The position numbers and the translations under genes are program-made. 64,000 bases of DNA from Cloeon dipterum (lineage: Eukaryota > Arthropoda > Insecta > Ephemeroptera > Baetidae), in assembly GCF_949628265.1 (NCBI RefSeq), contig NC_088788.1, positions 2,418,001 through 2,482,000 of the forward strand. Direction: 5' to 3'. Shown here piece by piece: positions 11,692 to 24,160 of the stretch (the first letter of the stretch is position 1; each line of letters opens with the position of its first letter). The notes under the pieces are model-generated. The model was given only the letters and a program-made list of their open reading frames with translations. It was not told the origin of the DNA and searched no databases.

Positions 11692-14600
11692 CTAGTAGGA
11701 AAGTGGGCCACATAAGACTACGTTGCACGGGTATCCTTTGATATATAATGCAAATCCTAAGGCTTTCGCCACGTAAATGTGAGTTGAGTCGTACAGCTGG
11801 TTGCGATAATAAAAGTTGATGTCTTTGATCAATCCTGCTGGCAGCTTCTTGAAGGTTGAGCACCAGCTGTCGGTGCCATCTCCATTGTCGAAAGTCGGTC
11901 CAATGTAAACCCAGAGGCCTGCAGTATCTGTAACATATTTTGCAGCTCCCAATTGATAAACAAAAATCTGGAGTCTTTTTTACCGTGCCAGTCAAGCATA
12001 AAAGCTTCGAAATCAGCTACGCTTTCGAAAATGGCAAGGTGAGTGCCAAGTTTGCAGCAGTAGTCTGCTTCTCCTTGAGCGTCGGTCTAAATTAAAGGAA
12101 TATTAATTTGATACATTTATCTACTGTTTGAACTACTTACAATTCCTCCGATAATTTTTATAAAGTATGTTTTGCCAGTAGATAATTTCATGGCATTTCC
12201 CCCTAAAGCTGGAATAAAAGTTTCAAATTTAACTGTGATAATATGTTCTCCATAAAATTACGATAAATCATTAATTACATAATAAAATTTAGATATGTGT
12301 CTAATAGGAGTAGCCCTCTTTCCTTTATAAAAATTTCCCAAAAAAATAAAATGATAAAATCTAAATATTGAACTTAAAATAATGTTTAATGAGTGGGAAG
12401 TAAATCGATTATATTACTCGATCCCGTAGTTTTAAGTTCATCAATATTTGCTTGCTGCAAGAACAACATTAGTTAATCTTGATTAAAAATAAGTTTAAAA
12501 TTAGCAAGATTACATTTGGTACACAACTTGCTGCTGGATACACAGGACACACTCTATTGCCAGTTTTGATTCCCCCTGTAGCAGTTGCGGAAACCTGGCG
12601 ATTACAAAGTTAAAGACATAATTCGCTCTCTGAATAAGTTTTAAAAATCACAGTGGCGTCTCCCTTGATAGCAGTCACGAGTCCTAAGGTCAGGTCTGGA
12701 TCATTTTTCTTTCCACACTGAAACATCTGGGCCATCGTGTGGCATTCGTCAGTGGACTCTGCAAATTAAATTTGATTTGAAATTATATTTTGGCATAGAA
12801 AGCATACGAATGGAGGTGCAGGAATCAAAATTTCCAAAGCCATCCTGCATGGCCTGTGGGTCGTCAGCCGTCAAGTCCTCCAAGTTGCGCAAAATTTGAT
12901 CCGTCACCAGTGACCCGGTTTTTATCTTATTCATGTTCAGATTTAATTTTCTTTTTGACAGTGAACTCAAGAGATATATTTACCACGTTTCCTTTTTTCC
13001 CGCAGCACCTCAGATAACACTGCGAAGCAAAAATATACACGATTTTAAAAATAACTCCAATTTATTTGCGTAGCCGCACTTTGAGATTGCGTCTTTGGTT
13101 GACGACGTCGCCGCTTGGATTCATGATTATATCATTCACTTCATTTTCTGTCACATTCCAAATTTCCGAGCAAGTGCGCGCGATTTGCACGGATTTTGTG
13201 CCCGGTTGCAAGGCCTGAAAGAAACAAAACACACAATTTGAGAGGAAAAAATAGTTCTAAATAAAATATCACCTCGCAAAGAAACGGTTTTTGCTCGGTA
13301 CAAGAGGCAGCGCCCAAGTAAGTCTCACTCAAAGTCGAATTTGACAAATTAATAAAAATGCACTGATCAGCACTCTCCGAGGGCATTTTCCCGTTTTTCC
13401 AGTTGGATATTTCTTCCTTGTTTAATTTTTCATTCTCTGGACACCAGAAGTGAGCTCCTGGACAACCTCGATTGGTGCCAGACGTCCAGAAATCGCGTCC
13501 ACATTGATCAGGGTAGACTAATAAGAGTTTTATAAAAGTGTGCAAATCATCGTGGTTGGAAATATCATATATTCTACCTGCTTTGGGATATTTCGCAACC
13601 ATGTTCGTGAGACAACTCAATTCCTCAAGAGCCTCAATCGAGGCCAATTTCATTCCAATGGAGCAGCAATAATTCCATGCACCTAACCAATCCAACTAAC
13701 AACAATTTTAATTTACAAATAGAAGACTTGATATTTTGAAATATAAAAAAATCACAGTTGCAGCCGAAAACAGATAATCCTTTCCACAACCGGCATTCCA
13801 CTGGCCGTGAACAAAAAGATCTGAAAGAGACGAAGCACTAACAATTTTCACTCAAATTTAAGATCAAATCACTAACCGGTTAATGATCCGTCTTTGAAAA
13901 TCAATTCCTAGGACGTTTGAAATAAATTGTTATAAAATTAGCCCGTAAGAGAAAAATACAACTTGCATTTTTAATACACTCCTTTGGACAATTCGGTTTG
14001 TTGCAGTTGGACGCCATCAACGCGTCACCCTTAAAAAACACCGTTGCTCTCAACAAATTGGCACACATAAAAAATTAATCTCACCTGGCAAGCGATGACG
14101 AATTTGTGGCTGCAGTTCCGGTCTGACAAAATTATTCCACTTGAAGTTTTCGTCACTTCCAAGTGTAGGCAATTCTCATTGGTCTGATTATTGTCTGGTT
14201 GCCCCGGAGCCCACGAAAGAGAGTCGGGAAGGTTGACGGCTCCTGGGCACCAGGCCCACCTTCCCCAGGTGCCCATTGCGCGTCCCGCCGTCCAATAATT
14301 CCAGTTTAGCGCCCACTTTTCTTTAGTTGTGCTGCTCAAACACTCGAAATCGGACGCCGAGCTAAACGATATCGGGTGCATGCCCAAACTGCAACAGAAG
14401 TCCCAACCCTGCTGCCAAGTGCCCTTTGAGGATTTATAATGATTCATTAATTTTGATAAATTACGTTTTAATACTTACAAGCTTGTTAGAGAAAAGGTAC
14501 AATTTGTCGCAGGTACGCGTCCACTTCCCAAACTTTTCTCCGCCTGAATTTAAAACACTTAAGATTATTATTTCTTTATTTTTCATTATCTCTCAAATGT

Positions 14601-16699
14601 TAATCTATTATTAAATCCTTTTTGTTAATTGTCAATTGGAGAAGCCATTGTAAAATAAATTAGAAAATAATTTCGTTACAAATTTGGATGTTTCATTTTT
14701 TTCGAGTTTTGCAGGTTTCACGTTTTACCCTTAACATTGCCATTTGCGTCGAACAATGTGCTCTATACATTTGAATATAGAAATAAATGGATGTGTCAAA
14801 ATTAATACGAAACATACGTCTTTGTTGCACTTAAGAGGAAGGCAAGTGTCTTGAAAATCATCTTTTGGCTTATCATTTTTTAAGTATAATAATTTTATAA
14901 ATTATAAAAATAGTATGTACCTCGCACAAAAACGGAAACAATGAATTAGAATCTGATGTTTTTAAGACGGCGACACCGCTAAGCATGGACGTCGTGAGTC
15001 CTTTTTGAACTATTTCCAAACTGCTCATTTTCTGCATTATCGCGGGAAGGATGATTTCTCTTTTCGGGTTGCACCAGGCGAAACTCAAATTATAATTTTG
15101 GCACGACATGTTGCCTTCGTTGGAGCCAATCGTCCAGACGGCAGAATCGGTGCCAACATCTTTAAATCGTTAAAACAATATTAAAAATAATAAAATCAAT
15201 ACAAATACCAGTAAGCAATTTTTGAAGAAGATTCTTTTTCATGGTGTCCTGCATAGAAATTAAATTCAATTTGCGCGAGAAGCAGCTCTTGGCCGCGTCA
15301 ACTTGGCTCGCTGCTGCTGATGAAAACAGAAACGTCGCTCCGTTTCTAACAATTATCTTGCCTGAATTCAATGTGCAAAAATTTAGGAATCATGAAATGT
15401 GTAATTTTTCTCTTACTCGTGCTTGCGCTGATCACTGGTGATGCGCCCTGAATAAATTTATTGCGAACACACGTTAAATTTGTGGATATATAACGTTTTA
15501 GCATGGTTCATTTAAACACCTATTTGATTTTTTTTTTAAAGAAAGATCACTCTCATATTTCTAAATTCTTGTAATGATTATTTGAAACCTGGTTCGCGAT
15601 GAAAGTGAAGTTTGTGCACCGAGACAGTTCACAAGCTAACTATAAACCAATTTTTACTTTTAAAAATCATCTCTTTAAATTAATTTCAGCCTACATTTAT
15701 TGGTTTAGCTGTTGTAGTTGTTGATGTCGTGGTGGTGGTGGTGGTTGAGGAGGTGGTTTTTGTTGTGGTTGACGTGGAGGTTTCCAAATTTGTCGCTGTC
15801 GCAGCTGTGGTCAATGTTGCTGTCGCTTCTGCAGCTGTTGAGGTGCTTGAAGGCGGATCTGTGGTTGATTCTGCTATTATCTGAGCTGTTAAATAAGTCA
15901 AAAATGTGTCCGTGGTTCATAAATTTTATTCGACATACCAGGTGTATTTTCCGCAACTAATTTAGTTGTGTCACTTTGAGAAACCGAGATGGTAGTCAAA
16001 TCCGATTTTGTCGGCTCAGAGGACGTGATGTCTTGATTAGAGGAAATTGTTTCTGTTTCAATGGGATTTTTATTTGGTACAGAGGGGATTTTATCTGATG
16101 TAGAGAAGGTTGCATTCGATTCGAAGATGGTTGAGTCAGATTTAGAGCTTGCCGTATTTTCATGATCAGTGTGCTGCAAAGCACTGCTGATATCTTTGGC
16201 TTCAGTAGTTGTTGTTTTAAATCGGCCTCTTAAAATGAGAAAAATTAAATAGTCATAGCTTCTCGTTGCTCTATTCAAACGTTATTCATACTGAGTGTTG
16301 GAAGTTTTAGGGTGAGTGGAGATCGTTTTCAAATCACTCGAATTTCGCGATGGTTTACGATTAAAAGATGCCGAACATTTTGCACCTCCACAACACTTGA
16401 TTATGTAAGGTCGTTTCGAGTGCCTCGGGTTTTCTAAACGTTTTTCCAATTTGATTATTAAAACGTTTTTTATCAATAGAAAACCCGACCTTTTGAGAGT
16501 AATCGTTTCCTTAATTGAGAATCTTTTTCGCCGCATATAACGAACTAATTTTATTTAAAATTTGGTGTTTTAACAGACCACATCACATCGTACATCGATA
16601 TTATTTGATCCATAAATTAATTGCACAAATCAAAAGGCTCACCTGATAATTCACAATTATTAGCACTGATATGATCGTCAAATGCACCAAAATCCTCAT
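11692..16699 (-). CDS. Gene C: family I secreted mucin with four CTLDs and an embedded OBP domain
   Basis: Exons, right to left: 16643-16699 (signal peptide MRILVHLTIISVLIIVNYQ), 16490-16544, 16292-16433 (IIKCCGGAKC), 15939-16228 and 15695-15885 (Ser/Thr-rich), 15589-15639, 15417-15447, CTLD1 15209-15361 + 14921-15159, linkers 14818-14868 + 14729-14762, CTLD2 14479-14543 + 14085-14423 (GQPDNNQTNENC), linkers 13960-14029 + 13877-13907, CTLD3 13756-13820 + 13578-13695 + 13273-13517, OBP 13080-13214 + 12808-12925 + 12652-12758, linkers 12514-12594 + 12418-12454, CTLD4 12141-12208 + 11984-12086 + 11692-11945. Every junction is in phase except one: the linker exon 13960-14029 is 70 nt (75 in B, 72 in D) and throws exon 13877-13907 out of frame. 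Skipping that 31-nt exon would restore the frame. The last exon, like B, needs the inner acceptor. The stop follows the CGPLSY end. About 1030 residues. Confidence 0.78.
12652..13214 (-). other. OBP-like domain of gene C
   Basis: Exons 13080-13214, 12808-12925 and 12652-12758, with the same arrangement as gene B: C1 in ARTCSEIWNV, C4 in NFDSC, C5 in STDEC, 8 residues to C6. The possible C2/C3 exon is 12984-13008, again preceded by AGG rather than AG before the TGC TGC codons. Intron phases (0 at both outer ends) match the OBP modules in E and F. Confidence 0.72.
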
Positions 16700-16930
16700 T
16701 TTGACATCTATGCTGCGAAAGAGCTGTCGTTAAAACAGCGATCGGTTTCAGTTTGAAGGGGGAAATATAAAAGGTTCTGCTACACATATGTAATAAAGTA
16801 TTGTGATCAGTGTTCCCCTCCCACACATATAGTTTGTGCAAATTTCACTCCACCTGCGGCCCAAGGCTTGATGGGGAATTCAAATGCGGTGTGCTCTTCG
16901 TATCTATGGTGACAATTTTGATTCCAATAC
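16700..16930 (-). promoter_or_regulatory. Conserved 5' flank of gene C
   Basis: Shares the GACAGCTC box and the distal CATTTGAATTCC block with A and B. A TTTATAT element lies near 16765, about 65 nt before the ATG. Promoter function is inferred from conservation only. Confidence 0.4.
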
Positions 16931-17164
16931 TACCTATCCCATAAGGTAAAGGGTTTTTTAAATTTCTGATCATCGCTGCATTGAAATGTTCTGAATGGAA
17001 TAACACTGTCAAACATGATAATTTTAATGAATTAATTTATGTTTTTAGCAGAGTGGTAGAAAAAAGCTTATATAATCTTAGATATTAGAACAGTATGCCT
17101 CAGGGAACCTGGAGCACATGAGTAGAACATTTTTTGAATTTGCAAAAAGGAGCAGAATTTAAAT

Positions 17165-17237
17165 TTGGAGTAACTGCTGGCGCCATCTATTGGTGGCTAC
17201 AAACACTTATAGGGGATACCGCAACTGACGAATGAGA
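17165..17237. repeat. Fragment of MITE terminus
   Basis: Contains GGCGCCATCTATTGG followed by AAACACTTATAGGG and GCAACTG, matching the right end of the inverted-repeat element at 50739-51160. Only one terminus remains. Confidence 0.5.
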
Positions 17238-17549
17238 GCACTCATAGTTTTTAAAGCAATTTCGACCAAACTCTGGGCTACTTACCAACAACGCGTGTTT
17301 TTGGAAATAATTACTTGAGAGCGACACTATATATAGAAGCCAATAAATAGCCCATTCGTTTCTCTCTCATCCTCCCTACTGTCATATGTTTCTCTTTTTG
17401 CTACAATTTATGTCAAAATTTTAGGATTGTTCTTTTCAATTTGTTTAAAAATCATTGTTAATTGGTCCAAGCAACATACATTCCATACAAATTCCCGTGC
17501 GAACGAGTAAAATTGGAATATTAGCTTCAATTGCACAAAATAAAAAATT

Positions 17550-18310
17550 ATTGTCCTTAAAAAGCTGATTATGTGGGTGAACACATTTTGAAATTAATTT
17601 CAATTTTGTATGCTTCGGAAAAAATTATTTTTGACTTGGTGTACGTGTTACATAAAATAAATCTATTCCAGAGAATAAAACACACTTCCTAAAAGAGCAG
17701 TCAATAATCTACAAACTAAATACTCTTTATTCTTTTATTTGGAATTGTAACCTTCTATCCTGGCTGTAATTGCCTTGTATTTCTAATAAAACTGCAGACT
17801 AATTGTAAGCGCAGTGTGTAGCAGCCGCGTACTGTCAAATTATTATACTTAACGGAAATGTACGTGGTGCCAGAGAGCGCGTTTCTTTCTGATTTGCATA
17901 GCAAAAAAGGTAAAAGCGGCCATTTTTGCTGTAACAATCGCTGGATCTGCATGAAATTTACAATACGACGCAAAGGAAAATGGCAATAAACAGTGAGATA
18001 CTCGTCAGGCACTGGCCGACTTTTCCATTTTTTGTCACATTGGTGAACAGCTAGCGCAGACTGATGATGTACCATTCGCGGAACATAGTAATAAACATTT
18101 TCCTCGCAAGTGACGTTCAGACAGGATGGAGACGAACATGGCGGAGCTGGTGTTGGCGCTCCCTGCATCATTATTTTTTAAATTTATGATCGAAAGGAAG
18201 GCAGGCGAATACGCATATGTTGGTGCACTTTTGTCAGTGGTAACGAGTTAACGACGCTTGCGTTGGCCCGCGTGACGTTGAGGTGCATGCAATTTTCAGA
18301 CAATTATTGA
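17550..18310 (-). pseudogene. Relic R3: fragment of a family II CTLD gene
   Basis: Between C and E. It keeps a CTLD end (ENCMHLNVT, near 18250-18300), a linker exon (near 18115-18175, APPCSSPSCLNVTCE), a strand exon (SKNGRFYLFCYANQ frame, near 17890-17945) and a degraded CTLDb start near 17755-17800. The other modules are missing and frames disagree between pieces. Confidence 0.62.
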
Positions 18311-18455
18311 AACACATTTTCTACGGAAAACATATTTATTGGTGAAAATCAGAAAATTATAACCACGGAAAGTACGTTAGGAACATTGTACAATCACTGC
18401 AAGCAGTATTTGTTAGTAATTTATCATGTGTTATGAAGATAAACCATATTGAAAT

Positions 18456-21400
18456 TTAATAATCTTCGCACAAAACATGTGCAACATCCGAATTAGTGGT
18501 CACACCAAGCGACATTATTTTCTTTAAATTGTAATTGATAACAAAAGCTGGGATCGAGGGAGCTAGAGAAGAAGTGTCGAAAGCGAGGTCACTCATTGAA
18601 GAATTCGAGAAACACCAGCGCGGCTGTCCGTCACGCCAAGTAACGGGAATCCAGTAGTCTTTTTGCGCTGATATATATGCTACACACCGCAATAACATAT
18701 TCGCAACAATGCAATCAGCTCGCTCAAATCTGAATTAATTAAAAAGAATCGTACCTGAGCTGGTAAAAACGCTCGCCACCTTCTGCGGTGTGTCCAGAGT
18801 GGCAATTCGGAGGCCGAACATGCAGCACATAGTGATTCCGTAGGCGTAGTGGAACTAAAAAGAAGAAGCCACCCGTTATTTTGGCAAGTGCGTGCGATAC
18901 ATTGAATTTATTACTCTGTAGACTGAAAATGACAGGTACTTTTTGCCGCTTATGTAATCGATGGTGAAGTTTGTCACGGGTACCTCTTTGAAACCTACAA
19001 ACACCTTAGCTGAAATAAAAAAAGAAGGCAAATAACCCAGTCAGTACAATTCGCTTCTAATAATATATATGCCAACGAAGGCAAAGGTTGTCATGGTTTT
19101 TCAGTAAAGAATAATATAATATGAATTATGTACACAATAAGAAAAGAACTGCATTTAATTTTAACTGAAAAAAATTATTTAAATTTGCCAAATTTATTTT
19201 AGCCGATGATATATAAAGAACTGAAAGTACTAAATACTTGAATATCCCTCAAAACAATGTCCAATTGAAAAAAAAAGAAATTAAAAGTCCCATTGTGAAT
19301 GCTTAAGATGCCTCACTTTTCGTCGTCGTCTCGAACAGCGCTCTTAAAACCGGCTACAATAGGGAATAATTAATTGCTTTAATATTTTACACCCTTAAAA
19401 GACCCCACGTTTACAACGCAAGAAGTATAATTTTTGACACAAAAAGTAGGCTCCGGGGTCAACGGAGCAATTTCCTGAAACAACAAACAAAGGATATGTA
19501 GATGATTTGTCGCATAAATAAAATAACTCGGCGAGAGACTTGTGCTGACTCCGACAGAGAAATGGAATTCTCCTTTTCATTAACTACGCTCATGAACACG
19601 TCAGGCGCCTTTTCATTCGCACACTTGATCAATTGCGCCGCCTTGTCGCACTCATCCATTCCACCTGAGTTAGTTTGAGTCATAAATGTAAAATTGCAGC
19701 TAATACAAAAGCTTACCAGTTGAGTTTATGCACTCATCTTGAATCATCAAGTTTTTCTTGAGATCCTGCAAATTACCAGCTGCCAACTTTTCCAATATTG
19801 CCAGAAATTCACTTTCCACAAACTTTCCGTCAATCATCTACACAATTTACACTCAAGATTGGGATGGTCAAAAAGAATAATAAGTTATACCAAACCGCTG
19901 TTTTCCCCAATGCACTTGATGAAGCACTTTAACAAAAAAAATTAATTAGCACCAAATTCGGGTTTCTTTTTTACTTTCACATGGCATACTTTTATCCTTA
20001 AATCATAGTTTGTGTCATTCAGCAAATTGTCAATTTCAACTTGAATAGGATGAAATTAAATATAGAAGTAAAATAAAATTGATATACATACTCGAGCTGA
20101 CGTTGTAAATAGCAGCGCACTCGTCTCTCACAGATTTTCCTCCTGTAGCGGAATTTGACGTGTCCCGGGCCTGTAAACACAAGCGTCTCAAATCCAGTCG
20201 TTTTATAATTTTTTGCCCAAACCTCGCAGATGTACCGCAGCTTTGTGTCTCCGTTAAAATCAGCCATCAATGCACTCGACCCATTGATGTAGACAGCCAA
20301 GTGATGCTCCACTCCGCCTGCGTTGTCCGGCTGTCCCGGCTGCCATTTGGCATCTTTTCGAACCAAACGGTTCACAGAGCAGAAGCCGAAAGCCGACTCG
20401 CAACCGCTGTCGGTGCCCGATGTCCAATAGTAGCCCGGAGTTGCATATTTTTCTAAGATAGGAAATAAATACAGTCAATAAATTATTATACAGTCGCAAT
20501 CTGTTGAAAAATTTTAATATCAATTTATCGTTCCAAAGAAGGCAGGAAATAGGGCTAAATATTTAAATAATTTTAATATAATGAGGTCCTAATTATATAA
20601 TATTTGTATTTACTGAAACTGTGCGTCAAGACACAAAAATACTGTGCATTTATTTTCCCGTGTGTTCCTTTTAATTTTACAGCTGAAGAATTAAAACACA
20701 AAATGAATCAGGAAAATAGAAATGCATTGATTCGGTTGTCGAATTAAAATTTAATAATTGAGACCTTTCACTCCAGCTTTAACTCCGTCAAATTTGTAAT
20801 CAAACTGGAGGCTGAGTAGATTCATTCCTAAATCGCAGCAGGCTTTCATCGCCCCTAGGAACTGAATGAGATATTTTTTAATTAGGCAGTGGTTAATTTA
20901 AATTTATATAGAGACTGTTTTCGTCTGGTTGAGGTAGCTATAAACGTAAAAGCGGTTGTTTTTCTTGTACCAGGAGCCGAACAGATTTGGATCTGTAACT
21001 CATGTGAGTAAAGCAGCTGAAAATTAATTGTTATACCTTTTTTACTTATTAAATAGTATGAAGTCTTGCCCTTCTTGGTCATTTGAAAAAAAAGTGACAG
21101 CTGTTTTTGGGATAAAGAGTCGGCATTAATTTGAAATCTTACATAATTATAATTACATTTCTTGTGCATGTGATATTAGGGCAAACTGGTGACGCGCATC
21201 GTGGCGGAGGCGTTGTTGGACCCTGTAAATTTAATGTATTAATAAATATTTTAGGGATCTATATTGACATCTTTAACACTAAATTTAAAATTGTATTTAC
21301 TTGGCAGGAAAAAACATTGATGTTGGTGCATTTTTTGTCGGTCAAATAGACAGAACTTTTTTCTTTTTTGATGTTCATGTGAACACAGTTTTCTGATCCG

Positions 21401-23282
21401 TTCAAATTATCGGGCTGGCCAGGCGCCCAAAAATGCACCGAACCATTATTGTTGTTGCACCACGAAAAGTTTTTGCCTTGTGTCCTCAGGCCAGAGGTCC
21501 AGTAGTTTGACCCGTACTTCCAATTCACAGCTTTTAATAAAATGAAATTAAACAATTTTTAATAAATGTGGGGCCCTCGGCAAACCCAATTGTTTGAAGC
21601 ACTGATATTTGGCGTCGTTTTCTATTTCAATCGGCTGCATTCCAATTGAAGCGCATTTGATGGTGTTTTCCCTCCACGTCACCTGCACGAGTTTAATTTT
21701 CATAATTATTTTGAATATAGGATAGCAGGCTCACCAAAGATTTGCCGAATACAAAAAGCTGATTGCATGAGGTGACCCAAAAACCAAACTGGTCCGGATC
21801 TATACGGAATGCGCATTTTTTGTAATAATTAAGTTCAAACTAAAAAATTAAAGAAATTAAACCCTTCAATCGTCCATTGGTTTCAAAAAGTTCCTTCTGA
21901 AAAGGCTCAAATTGTAAACAATAAAATGAAACAATGACATTTTACATCTAGTGGAAATGAAGATTCGCATTTTCCTACGATGAGATCCTGTTTTCCGTCC
22001 ATATTAAAATTATAGAAAAAATTTAAATGTAAAAAATCGTACTGTTAAAGATGGGGCAGGAGTTGTTGTTGAAGGTTGGGTTGTCGTCAAGGTTGTTGCT
22101 CTTGTTTTCGTAGTTGAAGACGATAATTTTGTCGTAACCAATGGTGTTAAGGTTGTTGCGATTGACTTCACTTCTTTGGTAGACCAGATTGATGACGTTG
22201 TAAAAAATAATTCGGTCAAAACTGGAGTTGTTAACGTTGTTCTCTGATGTGTTGATGATGCTGCAATTAAGGAGAGTAAAGCTTTACTCGTCCCCTTATT
22301 GTTAGTGGCAATGGTGCTGGATGATGCAATAATTGTAGTTGGGTTCATTGTTGCTGGTATAGAGGTTGTATCCATTGTTGAGGTAGACGTCGGTTCAGTT
22401 GAATGAGCGAAGACTTGTGATGTGACAACATCACTACTGGTGGAAGAAAATAATTTCTCTGTTGGGGATTCTGGTTCATTAGAACTGTTGTTCAATGCCG
22501 AGCTGAATATAAGGATTGAAAGAAGAGTTAAAAACGTCGTTTTATGTTCAAGTTAAATCTTATAAAAATTCGTGCATAATTTAAAGTTCAACAATAAGTT
22601 TTTTACTTTTATGTTTCCCCTTTTGACAATTTAATAAGTTGACCTTTGGCCTCCTCTTAAATTTATTTGTGATCTTACAATGCTGTTGTTGAATAAGGTT
22701 CTGATTGTAGCTCTTCAATATCTTTACTGCTGATGGTAATCTCTGTTTCCTTATATTTGTTGAGAATTAGATTTAAAGTTAATCCTTCCGATATATTTTA
22801 CTCTTTCGTCTTTGGGCGTGAATGTGGAAGTTTTTAGCGACGATGTTTTAAATCCCTCGGTGACGTTTTGCTTTGACTTTCTTGGCCCTGGGTTGGTGCA
22901 CGATTTGTATCCACAGCATTTTATTATCTGTCTGCGGGTGTGCTTTCTTGTTTCCCTAGGAGACTTTGCTGCACCGTTCAGGTCGAAAAACTACGAAAAA
23001 TAAAATAATTTGTAGCGCTTGTGATAAAAAATGTATTTTGATTTTGAGGGACGTTCTTTTGCATTTTAATATCCAAGCCATTTGGTTCCAAATTTCGAAT
23101 ATTAGTATGCCCTATTTGATGTAGCAATTTTTTCTTTAATAAAATATTTACACGAGGACATGACTAGTTAGAGCAAGTGTCTTGCATGGCAATCAGTACA
23201 TAATTCTTTAAGTTTTTGAGATAAACGTGAAATTAAACATTACCAGGATGTTTAGAAAGATCAAGAATGTCAATAGCTGCAT
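18456..23282 (-). CDS. Gene E: family II secreted mucin with three CTLDs and a six-cysteine OBP domain
   Basis: All 24 exons join in phase (about 894 residues), right to left: 23244-23282 (signal peptide MQLLTFLIFLNIL), 22802-22990 (IIKCCGYKSC), 22679-22749, 22043-22502 (Ser/Thr-rich), 21946-21987, 21863-21896, CTLDa 21735-21799 + 21586-21682 + 21301-21530, linkers 21157-21222 (CASPVCPNITC) + 21046-21100, CTLDb 20916-20992 + 20765-20861 + 20223-20452, OBP 20092-20170 + 19990-20039 + 19891-19926 + 19717-19837 + 19540-19664, linkers 19409-19474 + 19317-19353, CTLDc 18915-19009 + 18755-18854 + 18456-18679. Domain positions: CTLDa about 278-409, CTLDb 449-584, OBP 584-721, CTLDc 755-894. CTLDa and CTLDb both have QPD motifs (APGQPDNLNG, QPGQPDNAGG); CTLDc has none. 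A TTTATT (AATAAA on the minus strand) lies about 130 nt past the stop. Best-preserved family II copy; I see no break. Confidence 0.87.
19540..20170 (-). other. Classical six-cysteine OBP domain of gene E
   Basis: Five exons. Cysteines follow C1-x25-C2-x3-C3-x42-C4-x9-C5-x8-C6: C1 in VRDECAAIYNV, C2 and C3 in CFIKCIGENSGL (own 36-nt exon 19891-19926), C4 in IQDEC, C5 and C6 in DECDKAAQLIKC. This spacing is that of classical insect OBPs, which bind small hydrophobic ligands in a six-helix pocket. The module is bounded by phase 0 introns and lies between two CTLDs in one continuous frame. Confidence 0.88.
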
Positions 23283-24160
23283 ATTGCAGAAGAGCTTTGG
23301 TTGCCGAACGATTTTGTTACATGGCACCTATATCGCTGGAAGTCCAGCAGCTAGTTGTTTCCTTTCCACATCATTAAAATGAAAAATATTCGAATATTAA
23401 AATCGAGGTGTGCAGCTCGTGTTGTATGGTGTTAGTCATGTTATTACCATGAATTTTTTTGGCCCTCACTAGTTGCACAAACAACGAACCGACGCTCTAT
23501 ATGTTTCGCAATGACTTTTCCAGGAAATATTCGATGCTACACGTTTTCCATCAGAGTCATGCGAAGCTGCCTATTAATTGCGATTTTTGCAAGCAAGCAG
23601 CTTGGGTGAGAGACGAATAGGCTTTTTATCGCATTCCATATAAGGTGATGAAAAATAAACTAATGCACAATTAAATGAAACGATTGATTTGACGAATTAA
23701 AAGATTTATTGGTAAAAATCAGAAAATTGAAACAACGGAAAGTACATTCTTACAATTAGAAACATTGTACTACCCTTGCAAGCGTAGAATTTGACTAAAA
23801 AAATTTATTTCAGTAATTTTATTGAATCAGCACAACTGACAATGAGTGGCCGCATCTTTTCGCCGCCCCGCACCGAGGTCTTTAATTGAAACGCCAGACA
23901 TTTGTCCCTTATGCCGCTGGAAAGGTGCGAAAACCAGCTGGTGGCGAGTCTAAGCAGCCCGTTGAGCTATTTGAGCATTTCGAGTCACTTAATTAACCAC
24001 CTTTTGCCATCTCTGACAAGTATATTAGATCCCCGAAATGCTCAAATATTGTATGTATTGCTTTAACACTCCTGAGAATGCCTTAACAATGCGAGCCAAC
24101 GGGCTGGCATAATTTATCATACATATTCATATATACATTTTTGTGTATATGTATTTAAAT
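23283..24160. other. Intergenic, E promoter side and F 3' flank
   Basis: No coding region. Bases 23701-23790 match the 3' flank of gene E near 18325-18400, including the TTTATT signal, so this is probably the F 3' end. Bases 23994-24103 match 3868-3985 in the 3' flank of gene B, a shared non-coding segment between the families. Confidence 0.5.
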
